A stretch of 64,000 nt of DNA from Platanthera guangdongensis (taxonomy: Eukaryota > Streptophyta > Magnoliopsida > Asparagales > Orchidaceae), in assembly GCA_039583875.1 (NCBI GenBank), contig CM077161.1, positions 61,013,885 to 61,077,884 on the forward strand, read 5' to 3'. Under the pieces are notes generated by a model. It was given only the letters and a program-made list of their open reading frames with translations, did no database searches and was not told where the DNA came from. Below are positions 45,421-57,000 of the stretch, in pieces. The stretch's first letter is position 1, and each line of letters opens with the position of its first letter. The translations under genes were made by a program, and so were the position numbers.

Positions 45421-46937
45421 CTAATTTATGTTCAACATTCCTAATTTAATTTTGAAATTATTGAATTTAGTTTCATCTAAAGGCTTTGTGAACATGTCTG
45501 CAATTTGTAAATCAGTGTTAACAAATTCTAAAGAGATATCTTCTTTCTCTACATGATCTCTAAGAAAATGGTATCTTATTTCTATATGCTTTGTTCTATT
45601 ATGAGAAACAGGATTATGAGCAATAGAAATAGCACTAGTAGAATCACAAAATAAAGGAGTTCTACTTACCTGAATACCGTAATCTTCTAACTGATGATGT
45701 ATCCTCAACAGCTGTGCACAATAACTTTCTGCAACAACATACTCAGACTCAGCTGTGGAAATTACCACACAATTCTGCTTCTTACAGCTCCATGACAGCA
45801 GTCTTCCTCCTAGAAATTGACAGGTGTCTGTAGTGCTTTTCCTATCTACTTTGCAACCTGCAAAGTCTGCATCTGAATAGCCCATTAGTAAAAAGTCTCT
45901 ATTCCTAGGATACCAAAGGCCTAGATTAGGTGTGCCCTTAAGATATCTCAAAATCCTTTTGACAGCAGTACAATGATATTCTTTAGGGCAGGATTGGTAC
46001 CTAGCACAGACACATGTAGCATACATGATATCTGGTCTACTAGCAGTCAGATATAGGAGGGAGCCAACTATCCCTCTATACAAAGTTTCATCTACAAGTT
46101 TCCCTGCATCATCTTTGCTAAGAGACATACTTGTCCCCATAGGAGTTCTTATGATAGTGGATGTCTCCATACCATACTTCTTAATTAACTCCAGGGTGAA
46201 CTTAGACTGGGATATGGACAAGCCATCATCAGTCTGTCTTACTTAGAGACCCAAGAAGAACTTAAGTTCTCTCATACTGCTCATTTCAAATTTGCCTTGC
46301 ATAAGTTTTGCAAACTTTCTACAAAGGTTACTTTCAGTAGAACCAAATATTATGTCATCAACATATATTTGGACTAGGATTATCTTTCCTTTGGATTCCC
46401 TAAGGAATAAAGTCTTATCTATTTTCCCCCTTGAGAATTTGTTCTCGATGAGGAAAGTAGACAAGGTTTCATAACAAGCCCTTGGGGCTTGTTTCAACCC
46501 ATACAAAGCTTTCCAAAGTCTATAGACATAAGTAGGATTGAGTGGTTCAACAAAACCTAAGGGTTGTTCTACATAGACCTCCTCTTTTAAGTCTCCATTT
46601 AAGAATGCAGACTTAACATCCATCTGGAACACTTTGAAGCCTTGATATGCTGCATAGGCTAGAAATAGCCTGATAGCTTCCAACCTTGCCACAGGGGCAA
46701 AAGTCTAATCAAAGTCTATGCCCTCCTCCTGTCTGTATCCTTTGGCAACTAGTCTTTCCTTGTTCTTCACTATGATCCCACTCTCATCAAGCTTGTTTCT
46801 ATAAATCCACTTTGTCCCTATGACATTGTGGCCCTTTGGTTTTGGAAACAAGTCCCAGACCTTGCACCTTCTGAATTAAATTAACTCCTCCTGCATAGCA
46901 TCAATCCAGTGAGGGTCTTGTATAGCAGACGCGCCCA
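45421..46937 (-). pseudogene. pol: Element F pol, 3' part: RT and RNase H
   Basis: The RT starts at the H junction with QDPHWIDAMQEEL (about 46920-46880) and has GTKWIYRNKLDE. The core includes [14 protein letters not shown] (about 46370-46330). RNase H has GYSDADFAG (about 45870) and TAESEY (about 45755), ending at 45421. Breaks: a stop near 46877, a stop near 46708 just before [10 protein letters not shown], and a stop between the RT frame (to 46243) and the next (from 46221). Active-site residues are kept. Protease, integrase and gag must lie beyond H, outside the window. Confidence 0.9.
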
Positions 46938-47718
46938 TGTCATTCGGCGCATGCCCGTGACTGCCTCAATTTTCCAGACAAGATGCTGCCAGCGAGGCAA
47001 GGATTCGACGCTCTACTAGTCACTCCCATGCTACACGAAGGTGACCGCAGGAATGCTTAGGTGATTTTCCATGCAATGTAAGTGTTGATGCACGAAAACA
47101 CAGAGGGGTCAAGCACCACCAGCTAACGGTTCGAACACCGGGGGATAGGGAGACTGCGAGTAGTAATCTACTAAGCGGATTGGGTTACAAGTGAAAGGAA
47201 AAGATTGACAAGAGCAGAGCGAGGGGGAGTCCGCAAGGCACAGGATTCGAGTCCGCAGCCTGTAACAAGTAGGCTCATGGGTCCGAGTCAGCGTGCCTTG
47301 GGTGTACCACCTCCCCCTTATTTATAGGATAGGGGGCCTGCCCAAACGGGCAGTGCTAAAATAACCGGCTGCCCGGGGTACAGGAGAACCGGGCAGCGGT
47401 GACGGGAAGCAAAAAGAAATAACACGCCAGTCTGCGTAGAAGGGGCGGACTGGGCTCGCGGACTAGAGCCTCCACTGCTGCTGGGCGCGCCCGCTGGAGG
47501 GCGGCGGCCTGGGCGGACGAGACACTGCGTCCGCCGCTATAGAGAACCTGACCCCAAGCGCTGGCGGACTGAGCGGACAGGTCCTTGCATCCGCTGATAG
47601 GGTACCATGTCCAATTGGTAATATTGCCGGACTGGGCGGACTGACAAATCGCGTCCGCGCCTGCTGAAAGGGGGGCTTTGGAGTCTTGTAGTATGTTGCG
47701 GACTGAGGGGTTAACATA
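46938..47718 (-). repeat. Element H 3' LTR (Tat-type gypsy), limits approximate
   Basis: The left limit is set by the end of F's pol similarity and a TG at 46938; the preceding 5 bases may be the target duplication. The right limit (near a CA at 47717) is weak because no clear polypurine tract is seen there and the other LTR is outside the window. It holds a minus-strand TATA box (cctataaataag, 47318-47327) and several gcggac-rich stretches. Confidence 0.5.
47318..47327 (-). promoter_or_regulatory. TATA box of H LTR
   Basis: ctataaataa on the minus strand, in the direction of H pol transcription. Confidence 0.55.
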
Positions 47719-47803
47719 ATCCCCGCACATTTTTAAGTTTCCAGAAAACTTCGAAAATGTTTTCTTAACCGCCGAGTCCGCAAGCCTCGAAAACGCCGCC
47801 AAC

Positions 47804-47813
47804 GCTATAAATA
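47804..47813 (+). promoter_or_regulatory. TATA box for antisense gene 1 of H
   Basis: ctataaatat on the plus strand, 93 bp before ATG 47897 and opposite in direction to H pol. Confidence 0.6.
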
Positions 47814-47896
47814 TCGCTGGAGGGCCTGGAACTGTTGAGAATCTCGATCGACACGGGGCGCTACTCACCACTTGCGGTCTCACTTTCCAGTCTGGC

Positions 47897-49867
47897 ATGG
47901 CTAGGCTTGGAGCTTTCTTCTCTAGTCTCACTGCAAAGGGCGACCCCGCACTGTCGACGCCTATGAAGACCAAGAAGATTGTAAAGAGGTCGACAAGAAA
48001 AGATCCTGTCCGCCCCACAGGAGAGAGTTCCCAGAGCCAGAAGCCTGCAGAGAAAGCAGTCCGCCAGGCCGACGTATCTGCTCACGGGGATGCCGCAGTC
48101 GACGCCGAACCACTGAGAAGTGAGAAGATGGTGACCTTGTCGGACTCGGCCCCTTCTCAGAAAACCGCAACCTCGGCGGACACTGCTGGCGAACACCTTG
48201 GGGCTGACGTATCTTCTCCCCATGCCCAGGTGCCTATTGTTAACCTGGATGAAGATGATAGGCGGACTGAGGAAGAGGACGATGCGCCCTCAAAGGCATT
48301 GTCTGCTGTGAATCCTGAACCTGTCCGCGAAAACCAGCCCGATTTAGGGGGGTCCGCCGCGGATTCTTCTGAGAAGATTGCTAAGAGGAAGAAGAGGAAG
48401 AGGGATGGTGCGACCGTCGCCGAGCGGGTTGAGAAGAAGCTGCGCCCAATGAAGGAGAAAAACGTCTCCAAGCAGACTGGGGAAGCGGACTTACAATACA
48501 GGCCGCACGACAAAGAAGTTCCAAATAGCGATCTGGTTACTCCGGAGGCCCAAATCCAGGGAGATAATTCCCTCTCAACGGTCAGTCTATCCACGGATGA
48601 GATAATTGATTCCATAGACGTCGATCGACTTTATTTAATCAACGAATCCTTGCTGGTTGTACTGCAGCAATCTGAGGCGGCCACTGGGAATAAGGGTGAC
48701 GAACTCCCTTCCTTGTCTGCTGCGGAGGAAGAGGAGAGAGAGAGACTGAAAGAGAAGATAGAGGAGCAGAAGAAACAAATCGTTGCTCATGTTGCTGCGG
48801 TGGGGGCGGCCTCGAAGCAGGTCGCGACGGATAAAGCCGCTGAGGATCTGCGGATTGCTGCGGAGCTGATGCGGTCAGGTAAACTTCAACCGGCGCCTAA
48901 ATACTTTCAGCGTAAGTGGCTTTACAGGTCGCCGCCGCGGACGTCAAGACCAATCAGAATCATCACCGAGATAGACGATATTGTGGTTTCAACAAGTTCG
49001 GCTGCTGAGAAGAGAGCGAAGGTTCATCGTGAATGGAGGAAGCGGTTAAGCGCCTTTGACCCAGAGCGGGCAAGGCGGCCAATCATCTTCGATAGTCGGC
49101 AACTCGCTGCTGTTATGTCTAAAAGTGATCTTTCATCCTTTCTTTGCGTCCGCCGCGAGCTGCGTTTGAATGTGGAGTTGACTTTGTTTGTTGCAGGTAG
49201 AAGGTCGCCGCCGGGCTCCATCGAGAGTGGCGAGTTCGTGGCAACGCCGAATACCGGTGGTGACGCGGTCTCGCCTGTAGAATCCGCGAGGGATGAGCCG
49301 CCCAGCCTGAATATGATCAAAGAGTTAGAGAGTAAATTCCAGGCTTAAATGCAAGGTGTCAAAGCAGAGTTAGAGAAAGCAGAGGAGCGCGAGAGGGCGT
49401 CCGCGGCGCGTGATAAAGCGTCCGCGGAACACGAGAAGGCCCTAAAAGACCAGATCGCCAGCATCTCGCGGGCGCTGGAGAGGTCTGAAAGGGAGAAGAA
49501 GAGGCTCGCGGATGACGTCCGATTCTACAAGGGCAAGCACTTGGCGTCAGTGCGTGAAGGAAAGTAGAAGCGAACTGCTGAGGTCGCTGAGCAGAGGCCG
49601 CGAGCGCCAGATCGCGCTGCTCCGGAGATCGCTGCACCGGCAGGTGTCCAACAGCCTGCGAATGAGGAGCAGAGGCCGGCAGCGGAGCCGATGGTGCCTC
49701 TCAGCCGGGAAGATCGGGAGGCCGCTCACATGCACCGGACCATAAACGTCATTCATCATCATCTCTGCCGTGTGTACAGTGAAATTCTCCAGATAAGCGA
49801 TCAAGCGGCTCATCTATGCAGAGATAGGGCCGAAAGGCCCGCGCGGACCGACAACAGGGACCGCTGA
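47897..49867 (+). pseudogene. Antisense gene 1 of H, broken by two stops
   Basis: A 657-codon frame on the strand opposite to H pol. ATG 47897 follows a TATA box at 47804. The frame is open to TAA 49346-49348, continues in the same frame to TAG 49565-49567, and ends naturally at TGA 49865-49867. The protein is hydrophilic. It has a basic N-terminus (KTKKIVKRSTRK), a nuclear-localisation-like KRKKRKRD near residue 165, and a coiled coil near 48715-48860. A basic middle part (about 48900-49060) and a second E/R/K-rich coiled coil (about 49300-49560) follow. I recognise no catalytic domain. Splice-like ttgtttgttgcag at 49184-49196 hints at an intron, but the frame stays open. Antisense genes in this place are known from Tat-clade elements such as maize Grande. 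Function unknown. Confidence 0.6.
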
Positions 49868-50315
49868 GTCCGCAATGCCTTGAGCTTTTATTTGCTTAAT
49901 TGTATAATTATTTGGATAATTGTGCTTCAAGCAATGCTGTGTTGTAAAATGAACTTTATTTGATCTGTGCGGACTCAGATTTATATATCCGCAAATTATG
50001 TAGCTTAATCCTTGTGTTGTGGCGAATTGCGCAGACTAATGTTGTGTCCGCTTCTCGATATTTAACCTGCAGGTGGCAATACTGCGAACTAAGCGGATTG
50101 AAAATGTATCCGCTCCTTGTGACCTGCCGGGAGAAAAAGCGCGATCTGACCGGACAACAAATCGTGTCGGCCACAACTTTTTGCTTTGAATTTTCCTTGG
50201 CATGTGAATCTGTGTTTGTCTCCGCGTTATTGCTTGGTTGTTTTAACTTTTTGCAGACTGTGCGGATTGGAATTGCGAGCTCTACGGCCTGGTCAAAAAG
50301 GTGTCAGACTCTTTA
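49868..50315 (+). other. Spacer between antisense genes 1 and 2 of H
   Basis: About 450 bp, AT-rich at first, with scattered gcggac/gtccgc words. No coding region seen. It likely holds the 3' end of gene 1 and the promoter of gene 2. Confidence 0.6.
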
Positions 50316-50317
50316 GC

Positions 50318-50325
50318 TATAAATA
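50318..50325 (+). promoter_or_regulatory. TATA box for antisense gene 2 of H
   Basis: tataaata inside gctataaataggg, 71 bp before ATG 50389. Confidence 0.7.
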
Positions 50326-51064
50326 GGGCCTTCTTCTTTCTCTTATGCAGGAAACAGCTGAAGTACAAGGAACCCTGCGGCCTGCAAAATGGTGTCCGCG
50401 CGGACTGATACTGCTGTCGCCTTCCATTACGCGGACCACCGGAAATGCACATTGATAGAGGCCGACTTGGACGCCTTTGTAGAAAAGAAGATGGCGAACT
50501 CGAACATCCTCGTCCGCCTTCCCGCCCATCAAGAAAGATTGAACTTCTCAACCGCGACCCAGATCGCCATTCCTGTGGACCATTTCGACAGCGGATTCAA
50601 GTTTCCGCTTCTATGGGAACTTGCTGCGATCTTCGAGCACTATGGAATGGTGCCTGGACAGCTTGCGCCGAATACACTCGCTGCGATCTGCAGCTTTGTC
50701 TCTTACTTGCGATCTGAAAAGATTGCTTTCTCAATGAATATCTTCTGAAAGATATTCTCTGTCCGCTCTATCGCCGCTTCCGGAGGCCGTCCCTACAAGG
50801 GGGTCATATACTTCTACTGCAGGGGAATGAAGGTTGTGGGTCTTCCCAACAAGATCCACAATTGGACCTCTAGGTTCCTGATTTTTGAGGGCGACCTAGG
50901 GTTCGCACACACCTATCCGCAGGTGCGCGCGGACTCCGCCTTCAAAAGTGTGCAACTGGATGATCTAGAGTCCGCCATTGTCGAGTTCCTGGCCAATGCT
51001 ACGCTCAACATCGAGCACTATATTCCGCTGCTGGCGAGCTTAGCGAACGTCATGCCCGAAGAGA

Positions 51065-51133
51065 GTAAGTAGCTTCCGAACTCAGCTTTTTCATCCGTCG
51101 CGACCTTGGTGTTTAACCCATTTGTTTTTGCAG
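51065..51133 (+). other. Intron 1 of antisense gene 2
   Basis: 69 bp with donor GTAAGT and acceptor TTTTTGCAG, containing an in-frame stop (51071). Removing it keeps the frame. Confidence 0.65.
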
Positions 51134-51654
51134 CGACCTTGGCGGTGCCCGCTAACTTGCCGCAGACGCCCAGCGGCTTCGTCCCTACACAGAAAGAAAA
51201 GAAAGAAGCAGTCGCCAGAAAGAGGAAGGAGGAAGGGGATCCCGCAGCGGATTACTCTTCCTCAGAAAGCTTCTCCATGAGTGGCTTCGGCATCAGCCAG
51301 AAGGACCTCAGGGGGAATCCTATGGTCCACTGGCACAGCAAGAACAAAAACGTCCTCTTATCCACCGCGCTTCCTTCGTGGAAGAGTCCGCGGATAACAC
51401 GCCACGCCCATATCGCGATCTCCGCACTTTACGGAAAGCGCAACCTGAGCGACCTCAAGAAGGTGCCCGCCGCCGACCTCCCTCTGCTAGCCTCACAGGC
51501 TTCTGCGAACAGCGCGATGACAAACCACTATGTTGCCACTCTGGCCAGAGACCTGTTGAGGCAGAACGAACAACTTCAAAAGGATAATAAAGCGCTAAAG
51601 GAAAGGAATGTGCGGCTGGGAAAAAGGGTTGCTCAGCAAAGAGAGGAGCTGGGG

Positions 51655-51729
51655 GTGAGTTGAATTCGCAGCGGCCTTAATTTTCCATCCGCCGCAGTCT
51701 GTCTGACGTTTGCTTTTTGTTTTGCGCAG
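51655..51729 (+). other. Intron 2 of antisense gene 2
   Basis: 75 bp with donor GTGAGT and acceptor TTTTGCGCAG, containing an in-frame stop (51661). Removing it joins the coiled coil to exon 3 in frame. Confidence 0.7.
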
Positions 51730-52227
51730 GTCGCCTATGACTTGGAAAACAACAACTTCCAGTCTGCCATGCTCCCTTTCGTAAAGGAGACCGTTGAGGT
51801 CGCTATTGAGCGACTTGTCCGCGACGGCTTCATAAAGGAGGGAGTGGATGGCATCCCTTTTTTGGAGATCTTCCCTGAGCTGGCTCCGCAGGTCGCGGCG
51901 ATGGAGATGGCTAAAAAAGGCAAAGATGTTATTGAGGAAGAAGGCGAAGAAGAAGAAGAAGAAGAAGAAGAAGACGGAGGGCAAGGCAAAGAGCCAAGCG
52001 TCAAGGAAACAGCGAACAACGCTGCCTCAAGCCAGCGAGTAGAGGAACTGTCCGCGGAGTCCGACACTTCTGCATCTTCCTCTGCTACCGAGAGCTCGCA
52101 TAGCGGGTCTGCCTCGAGTACAGGATCGGATAGCAGCGGGAGCGGCTCCGGGGGCTACTCTCCAGAAGTTGACATTGTTGGTGACAGCCCTGCACCTCCA
52201 GAGAAGAAACAAAGGACTACAGATTGA

Positions 52228-52700
52228 TCAGTGTATTTTTATCTTTTTTGGTTTTTTGTAAAAGTGGCGGACGCAAGACTGCAGTCCGCCGAACATATAG
52301 AATGATGTAAACAATTTTTGATGAAATAGAAAAAGGATATTTTTGGCACGTGTGCTTTCTGCAATATTCTCTTTCCACGCTCACCGCACCGACACTTAGC
52401 AGTCCGCACATCACGCTGATAAGTTTGAGCTTTTTATCTTGCTGATTAAAGAATATTATTGTCCGTCGGAATAAGAAAAAATTGCCAGGCGGACTCTGTT
52501 GAGATTCAATTGCAGTCCGCACGACACATCATTTATAACGAACTTTTTCTCATGAGAGAATCCAACTTATGAACCCATTCAACATTCGCCTTAAAAATGA
52601 AGAATAGCCAGCTGATAACAATGTCAAGTGGTACTTCATTTTCTAGTAGAGTCCGCATTTCTCTTTATTAACTTATCAAATTGTAATGTATGAAAACCAT
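52228..52700. other. H untranslated region after antisense gene 2
   Basis: About 470 bp, AT-rich with scattered gcggac/gtccgc words. No gene seen. It probably holds the 3' end of gene 2. Confidence 0.5.
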
Positions 52701-53345
52701 TCGGCGGGCTGAGCGAATACGGAAAACCAACCCGCTCATTATAGAAATGATTATGGATAATGGTTTCAAGAAAATTGTCGGACTGAGCGGATACAGAAAA
52801 CCACTCCGCCAAAGATAGAATCTATAAAATCCCAAGGAAATTGGCGGACTGCGCGGATAGATAAGACCAGTCCGCCAAGATAGAAATGACCCATAGCGAT
52901 AAAGAAAACTAATCCGCTCATAATACAAGAAATGATTTATAGCTTGCGACCAAGCGGGCAGGTGAGCCAGAGCGGCATACTTTCCTCGCCGGGCTGCATG
53001 CTATAAAATCAACCCAAGCTGGCGGACTGAGCGGACTCAGAAAACCAATCCGCTCACCATAGAAGAAATGACCTATAGCTTGCGACCAGGTGGGCAGGTG
53101 AGCCGGAGCGGCATACTTTCCTCACCGGGCTACAAGTTATAAAATCAACCCAACAGGCGGACTGAGCGGATAGAGAAAACCAATCCGCCCTTAATAGAAG
53201 AAATGACCTATAGCTTGCGACCAGGTGGGCAGGTGAGCCGGAGCGGCATACTTTCCTCACCGGGTTTCAAGCTATATGGTCAACCCAAATAGGCGGACTG
53301 AGCGGATAGAGAAAACCAGTCCGCACATAATTCCCTGCGAAGAGC
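52701..53345 (-). repeat. Tandem repeats in H 3' region
   Basis: Three clear units of about 135 bp (anchor agcttgcgacca at 52941, 53077 and 53212), preceded by shorter degenerate units built on ggcggactgagcggata...aaaccaatccgc. They lie between H pol and the antisense genes. Tat-lineage elements are known for variable tandem arrays in this place. Confidence 0.85.
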
Positions 53346-54016
53346 AAAAATGCTCATTTGGCGGAACGGTTCCCTGCCCTCTTACCTGGAGTACAGTCTA
53401 AGCTGTGGGTCTCCTGCAGGCACTGCTTGAGGGTACCATGGAGTGTTCGAGGGTTACAAGCTAAGATGACCCGCGGGCAGGTGAGCCGGAACGGCATACT
53501 TTCCTCACGCGATCATCGAAGTTGTAACGATATCCTTATGACGGCATGGTAGAGCTTTTCCCCACCCAGCCCTCCATAATGTCGAGGTGGGGTCAGGTAC
53601 TTGCCGGGATCCGAAGTCCAGAATCCAACCGCGCTAGAGCCTGCAAGCTCCCACTACTCGGTGCGAAATCTCCTCGCAACACGTGGTCTTTGTGGTGTTA
53701 CGCTAATGACAACGGCTCTAGGGGAGGTTTTGCTGAACTCGGCGATGTCTCCTGGTATCAGGGAACCGTTATAGGTCTTTGGGAGAGAGAGAGAACACTA
53801 GAAAAAGGTGTCAGTATGGATCCTTTGATTAATAAAATATATTTGCAAAGCAAACATAAGAAAGAAGAAAGAGAGTTCAGGCGCAGAACCGTTTTTAAAA
53901 TCTTTCTTAGCGTTTCATCTGTTATGATTACATAAACAAAACACTTGAAGAAGCGTTAGCAGGCAGTTTCTATTCATAATAACTCTTGAAGAAGATACAC
54001 AATGTAGAGAGGAGTT
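53346..54016 (-). other. H region between tandem repeats and pol
   Basis: About 670 bp including a further ggcaggtgagccgga fragment near 53476. No supported gene; the open frames here lack recognisable domains. Confidence 0.5.
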
Positions 54017-57000
54017 TCAAGAATAGAACCGTTTGAGATCATCCCCGCTCCAGGTGTGTGGTATATCCTCTCCTTCGTATGTCTGCAAGCGGTAAGCGCC
54101 GCTCTTTAATGCTTCTTTGATAACAAAAGGGCCGGCCCAATTTGGATTAAGCTTCCCAACCGAACTAGCTCTTGCAGCAGCATCAATCTTCTTTAGAACG
54201 AGATCTCCCACTTGGACGTGCTTGATCCTCACGTTTTGATCAAAGTAGCGGGCCATCCTCCTTTTGACCTCTTCCTGTCTTATGGCTGCTTGATCTCTGA
54301 TGGCCTCGACGTGTTCCAAGCTGAACCTCATCTCTTCATTGTTCAACTCAAGTCAGTCCTCAACGCCTCCTCTTGCAAGCAGAACTCTGGGTGACGGGAC
54401 TTCAAACTCAACTGGTATAAGTGCCTCTGAGCCATGAGAAAGCTTGAATGGAGTCTCCCCAGTTGCGGATGATGGCGTTGTCTTAAGGGACCAGAGGACT
54501 GATGGAAGTTGATCAGCCTAGCTGCCCTTGAGATTCTGCACTTTCTTTTTGAGCAAATTGAGGATCTGCTTGTTGGCTGCTTCTACTTGGCCGTTGCTTC
54601 TGGGATGATGAATTGATGCAAACCGCAGCTCTGTTCCGATCTGCTTACAAAAATCTATCATCTCGGAGTTGTTGAATTACGACACATTATCAGTGATTAT
54701 AGCCTTTGGAATTCCATGCCGACAGACAATCTCTCCCCAAATGATGTTTCTGACGACCTGAGTAGTTGTCTTGGCCAATGTCTTGGCTTCGATCCACTTG
54801 CTGAAGTAGTCGATCATTACGATAATGAAACGCCGCTGACTGCTCGCCATGGGAAAAGGACCGAGGAGGTCCATCCCCAAAACTGCGAAGGGCCATGGAG
54901 TTGCAATCGATCTGAGGGACTGAGCTGCTTGGTGCTGAAGTGGAGCAAACTTCTGGCACTGAACACACCTTCTGGCGTAGATCTCAGAGTCTCTCTTCAT
55001 AGTGGTCCAGAAATATCCTTGCCGTAGGATTCATTTTTCAAGAGTTCTTGCTCCTGAGTGGCTTTCACACTCTCCTGAATGAATCTCTTGCAAAACAATG
55101 AAAGCTTCTTCTTCTGAAACACACCGGGCCATGGTAGAGAGGAAAGTTTTTCTGTAGAGGACTCCCGCCACTAGTAAGTAATGAGCTGCTTTTATTCTGA
55201 ACTTTTTCTTATCTCTGACTGTATGGTGATAATCTCCTGTTGACAGATAAAGGATGAACGGGTCCATCCAAGAGGCACGTTGGTCTACTTGCATCAGATC
55301 TCCTTCCATCACTGCCGGGCGGAAGAGCTTGGAAGTTGTCCCTCCTGAAAGCATCCCATGCTTGGAAAGAAAATCGGCCTCCTCATTTTCTGTTCTGGGG
55401 ATGTGCTCGATAGTAAAACTCTTGAACCTACCAACTTCTATCTTCACAAGAGCTAGGTATTTCTTCAAGATCGGCTCTCTCGTTTCGAAGTTACCGAGGA
55501 CTTGTGACGCCATCACCAAAGAATCGGTTTTGATGTGAACATGATCGATTCTGAGTTCTCTTGCAAGTCTCAAGCCTGCTAGCAAAGATTCATATTCGGC
55601 CTGATTATTGGTTACTGGAAAGTAAAATTTGATGGCCTGCTCCAATTTGACCCCGTTTGGATTGATGAGAACCACTCCTGCTCCAGAAGAACTCATGCTT
55701 GAGGCACCATCAACATAGATGGTCCAAGCCAAAGGTGACCCGTCTGCCTGATCAGAACTGGACTCTGGCATGTCGATTAGAAAATCTGCTAGGACCTGAA
55801 CTTTAATGGCTGTCTTGGGCACATAAGAGTTTTCAAATTCACTCAACTCTATCGCCCACTTAGCTAGTCTGCCGGAATGTTTCGGTTTTTCCAACACACC
55901 ATTCAAAGGCTGATCGGTGACACCTTGAATTGAATGTGCCTGGAAGTACGGACGAAGCCTGCGAGCTGACATGACCAGTGCCAAGGCTAACTTCTCCAAA
56001 ATTGGATACCTCGTCTCAGCACTCTTCAGAATATGGCTAACATAGTAAACTGGGAATTGCTTTCTGCTCTCTTCCCGGAGAAGAACGGAGCTGACGGCCT
56101 CAGGGCCAACCCCTAGGTACAAGAAAAGAATCTCTCCTGGCCGAGGACTCTGAAGCAGGGATGCTGAGGTCAATTGCATCTTCAACTGCTCAAAAGCTTC
56201 GGAGCATTCTTCCGTCCACTCAAACTTGGAGGCTCCTCGGAGAGTTTTGAAGAATGGAGCACTCCTATCTCCAACCCGAGAGAGAAATCTCGCAAGGCCC
56301 GTCAGCCTCCCCCCTAACTGCTGAACTTCTTTAGGTGAACGAGGGGTAGGCATATCAAGGATGGCTTTTACTTTATCAGGATTAGGGGCAAGTCCTTCCG
56401 AAGTAAGGAGATGACCAAGAAACTTCCCCTTACTCGCCCCAAACGTACATTTCAAGGGATTGAGCTTCATTTTATACCTACGCAGAGTAGCAAACGTCTC
56501 TGCTAGGTCTCGTAAGTGCAGCGAAAACGATTTACTCTTAATCAAGAGATCGTCTACATACACTTCTAGGTTCCTCCCCTTCTGATGGTTAAACACACGG
56601 TCCATCATCCGTTGGTAGGTTGCACCGGCATTGTTAAGCCCAAAGGGCATCACAAGGTAGCAATAACAACCATCATTAGATATGAACGACGTGTGAGGAA
56701 CGTCGGGCTTATGCATTCTTATCTGGTGATAACCAGAAAACGCATCTAAAAAACTCATGTAAGAGTACCCTACCGCGGAATCAACTAAAGAATCTATCTG
56801 AGGCAAGGGGTAGCAATCTTTAGGGCATGCTTTATTAAGTTTGGTGAAATCTACACACATTCGCTACTTTCCTCCTGGTTTCTTAACCATTACAACATTA
56901 GAAATCCAGGTAGGATATTGAATTTCTTTAATAAAATTCGCTTTGAGGAGCTTTGCGACCTCCTCCCTTATTGGTTCAGCAAGCTTTGTAGCCATGTCCC

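Larger units (their letters stand above)
50389..52227 (+). pseudogene. Antisense gene 2 of H: gypsy-type transposon domain, three exons
   Basis: Plus-strand gene opposite to H pol. ATG 50389 follows a strong TATA box. Exons are read as 50389-51064, 51134-51654 and 51730-52227. Intron 1 (51065-51133) has gtaagt and a T-rich ttttgcag. Intron 2 (51655-51729) has gtgagt and gcgcag. The exon sum is 565 codons in one frame. Exon 1 encodes PLLWELAAIFEHYGMVPGQ and LAPNTLAAICSF, a pattern I associate with PF04195 (putative gypsy type transposon, Transposase_28). Exon 2 ends in a coiled coil. Exon 3 has a glutamate run and a serine-rich tail ending KKQR. One TGA at 50746-50748, in the conserved part, breaks exon 1. 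The function of the family is not known to me. Confidence 0.72.

Noticed and set aside
49184..49196. Intron end in antisense gene 1
   Set aside because: A good acceptor-like site, but no convincing donor, and the frame is open through it.
46938..53345. Antisense genes of H as captured host genes
   Set aside because: Gene 2 matches a transposon-associated domain and both lie where Tat-clade elements carry extra genes; no host homology is recognisable.
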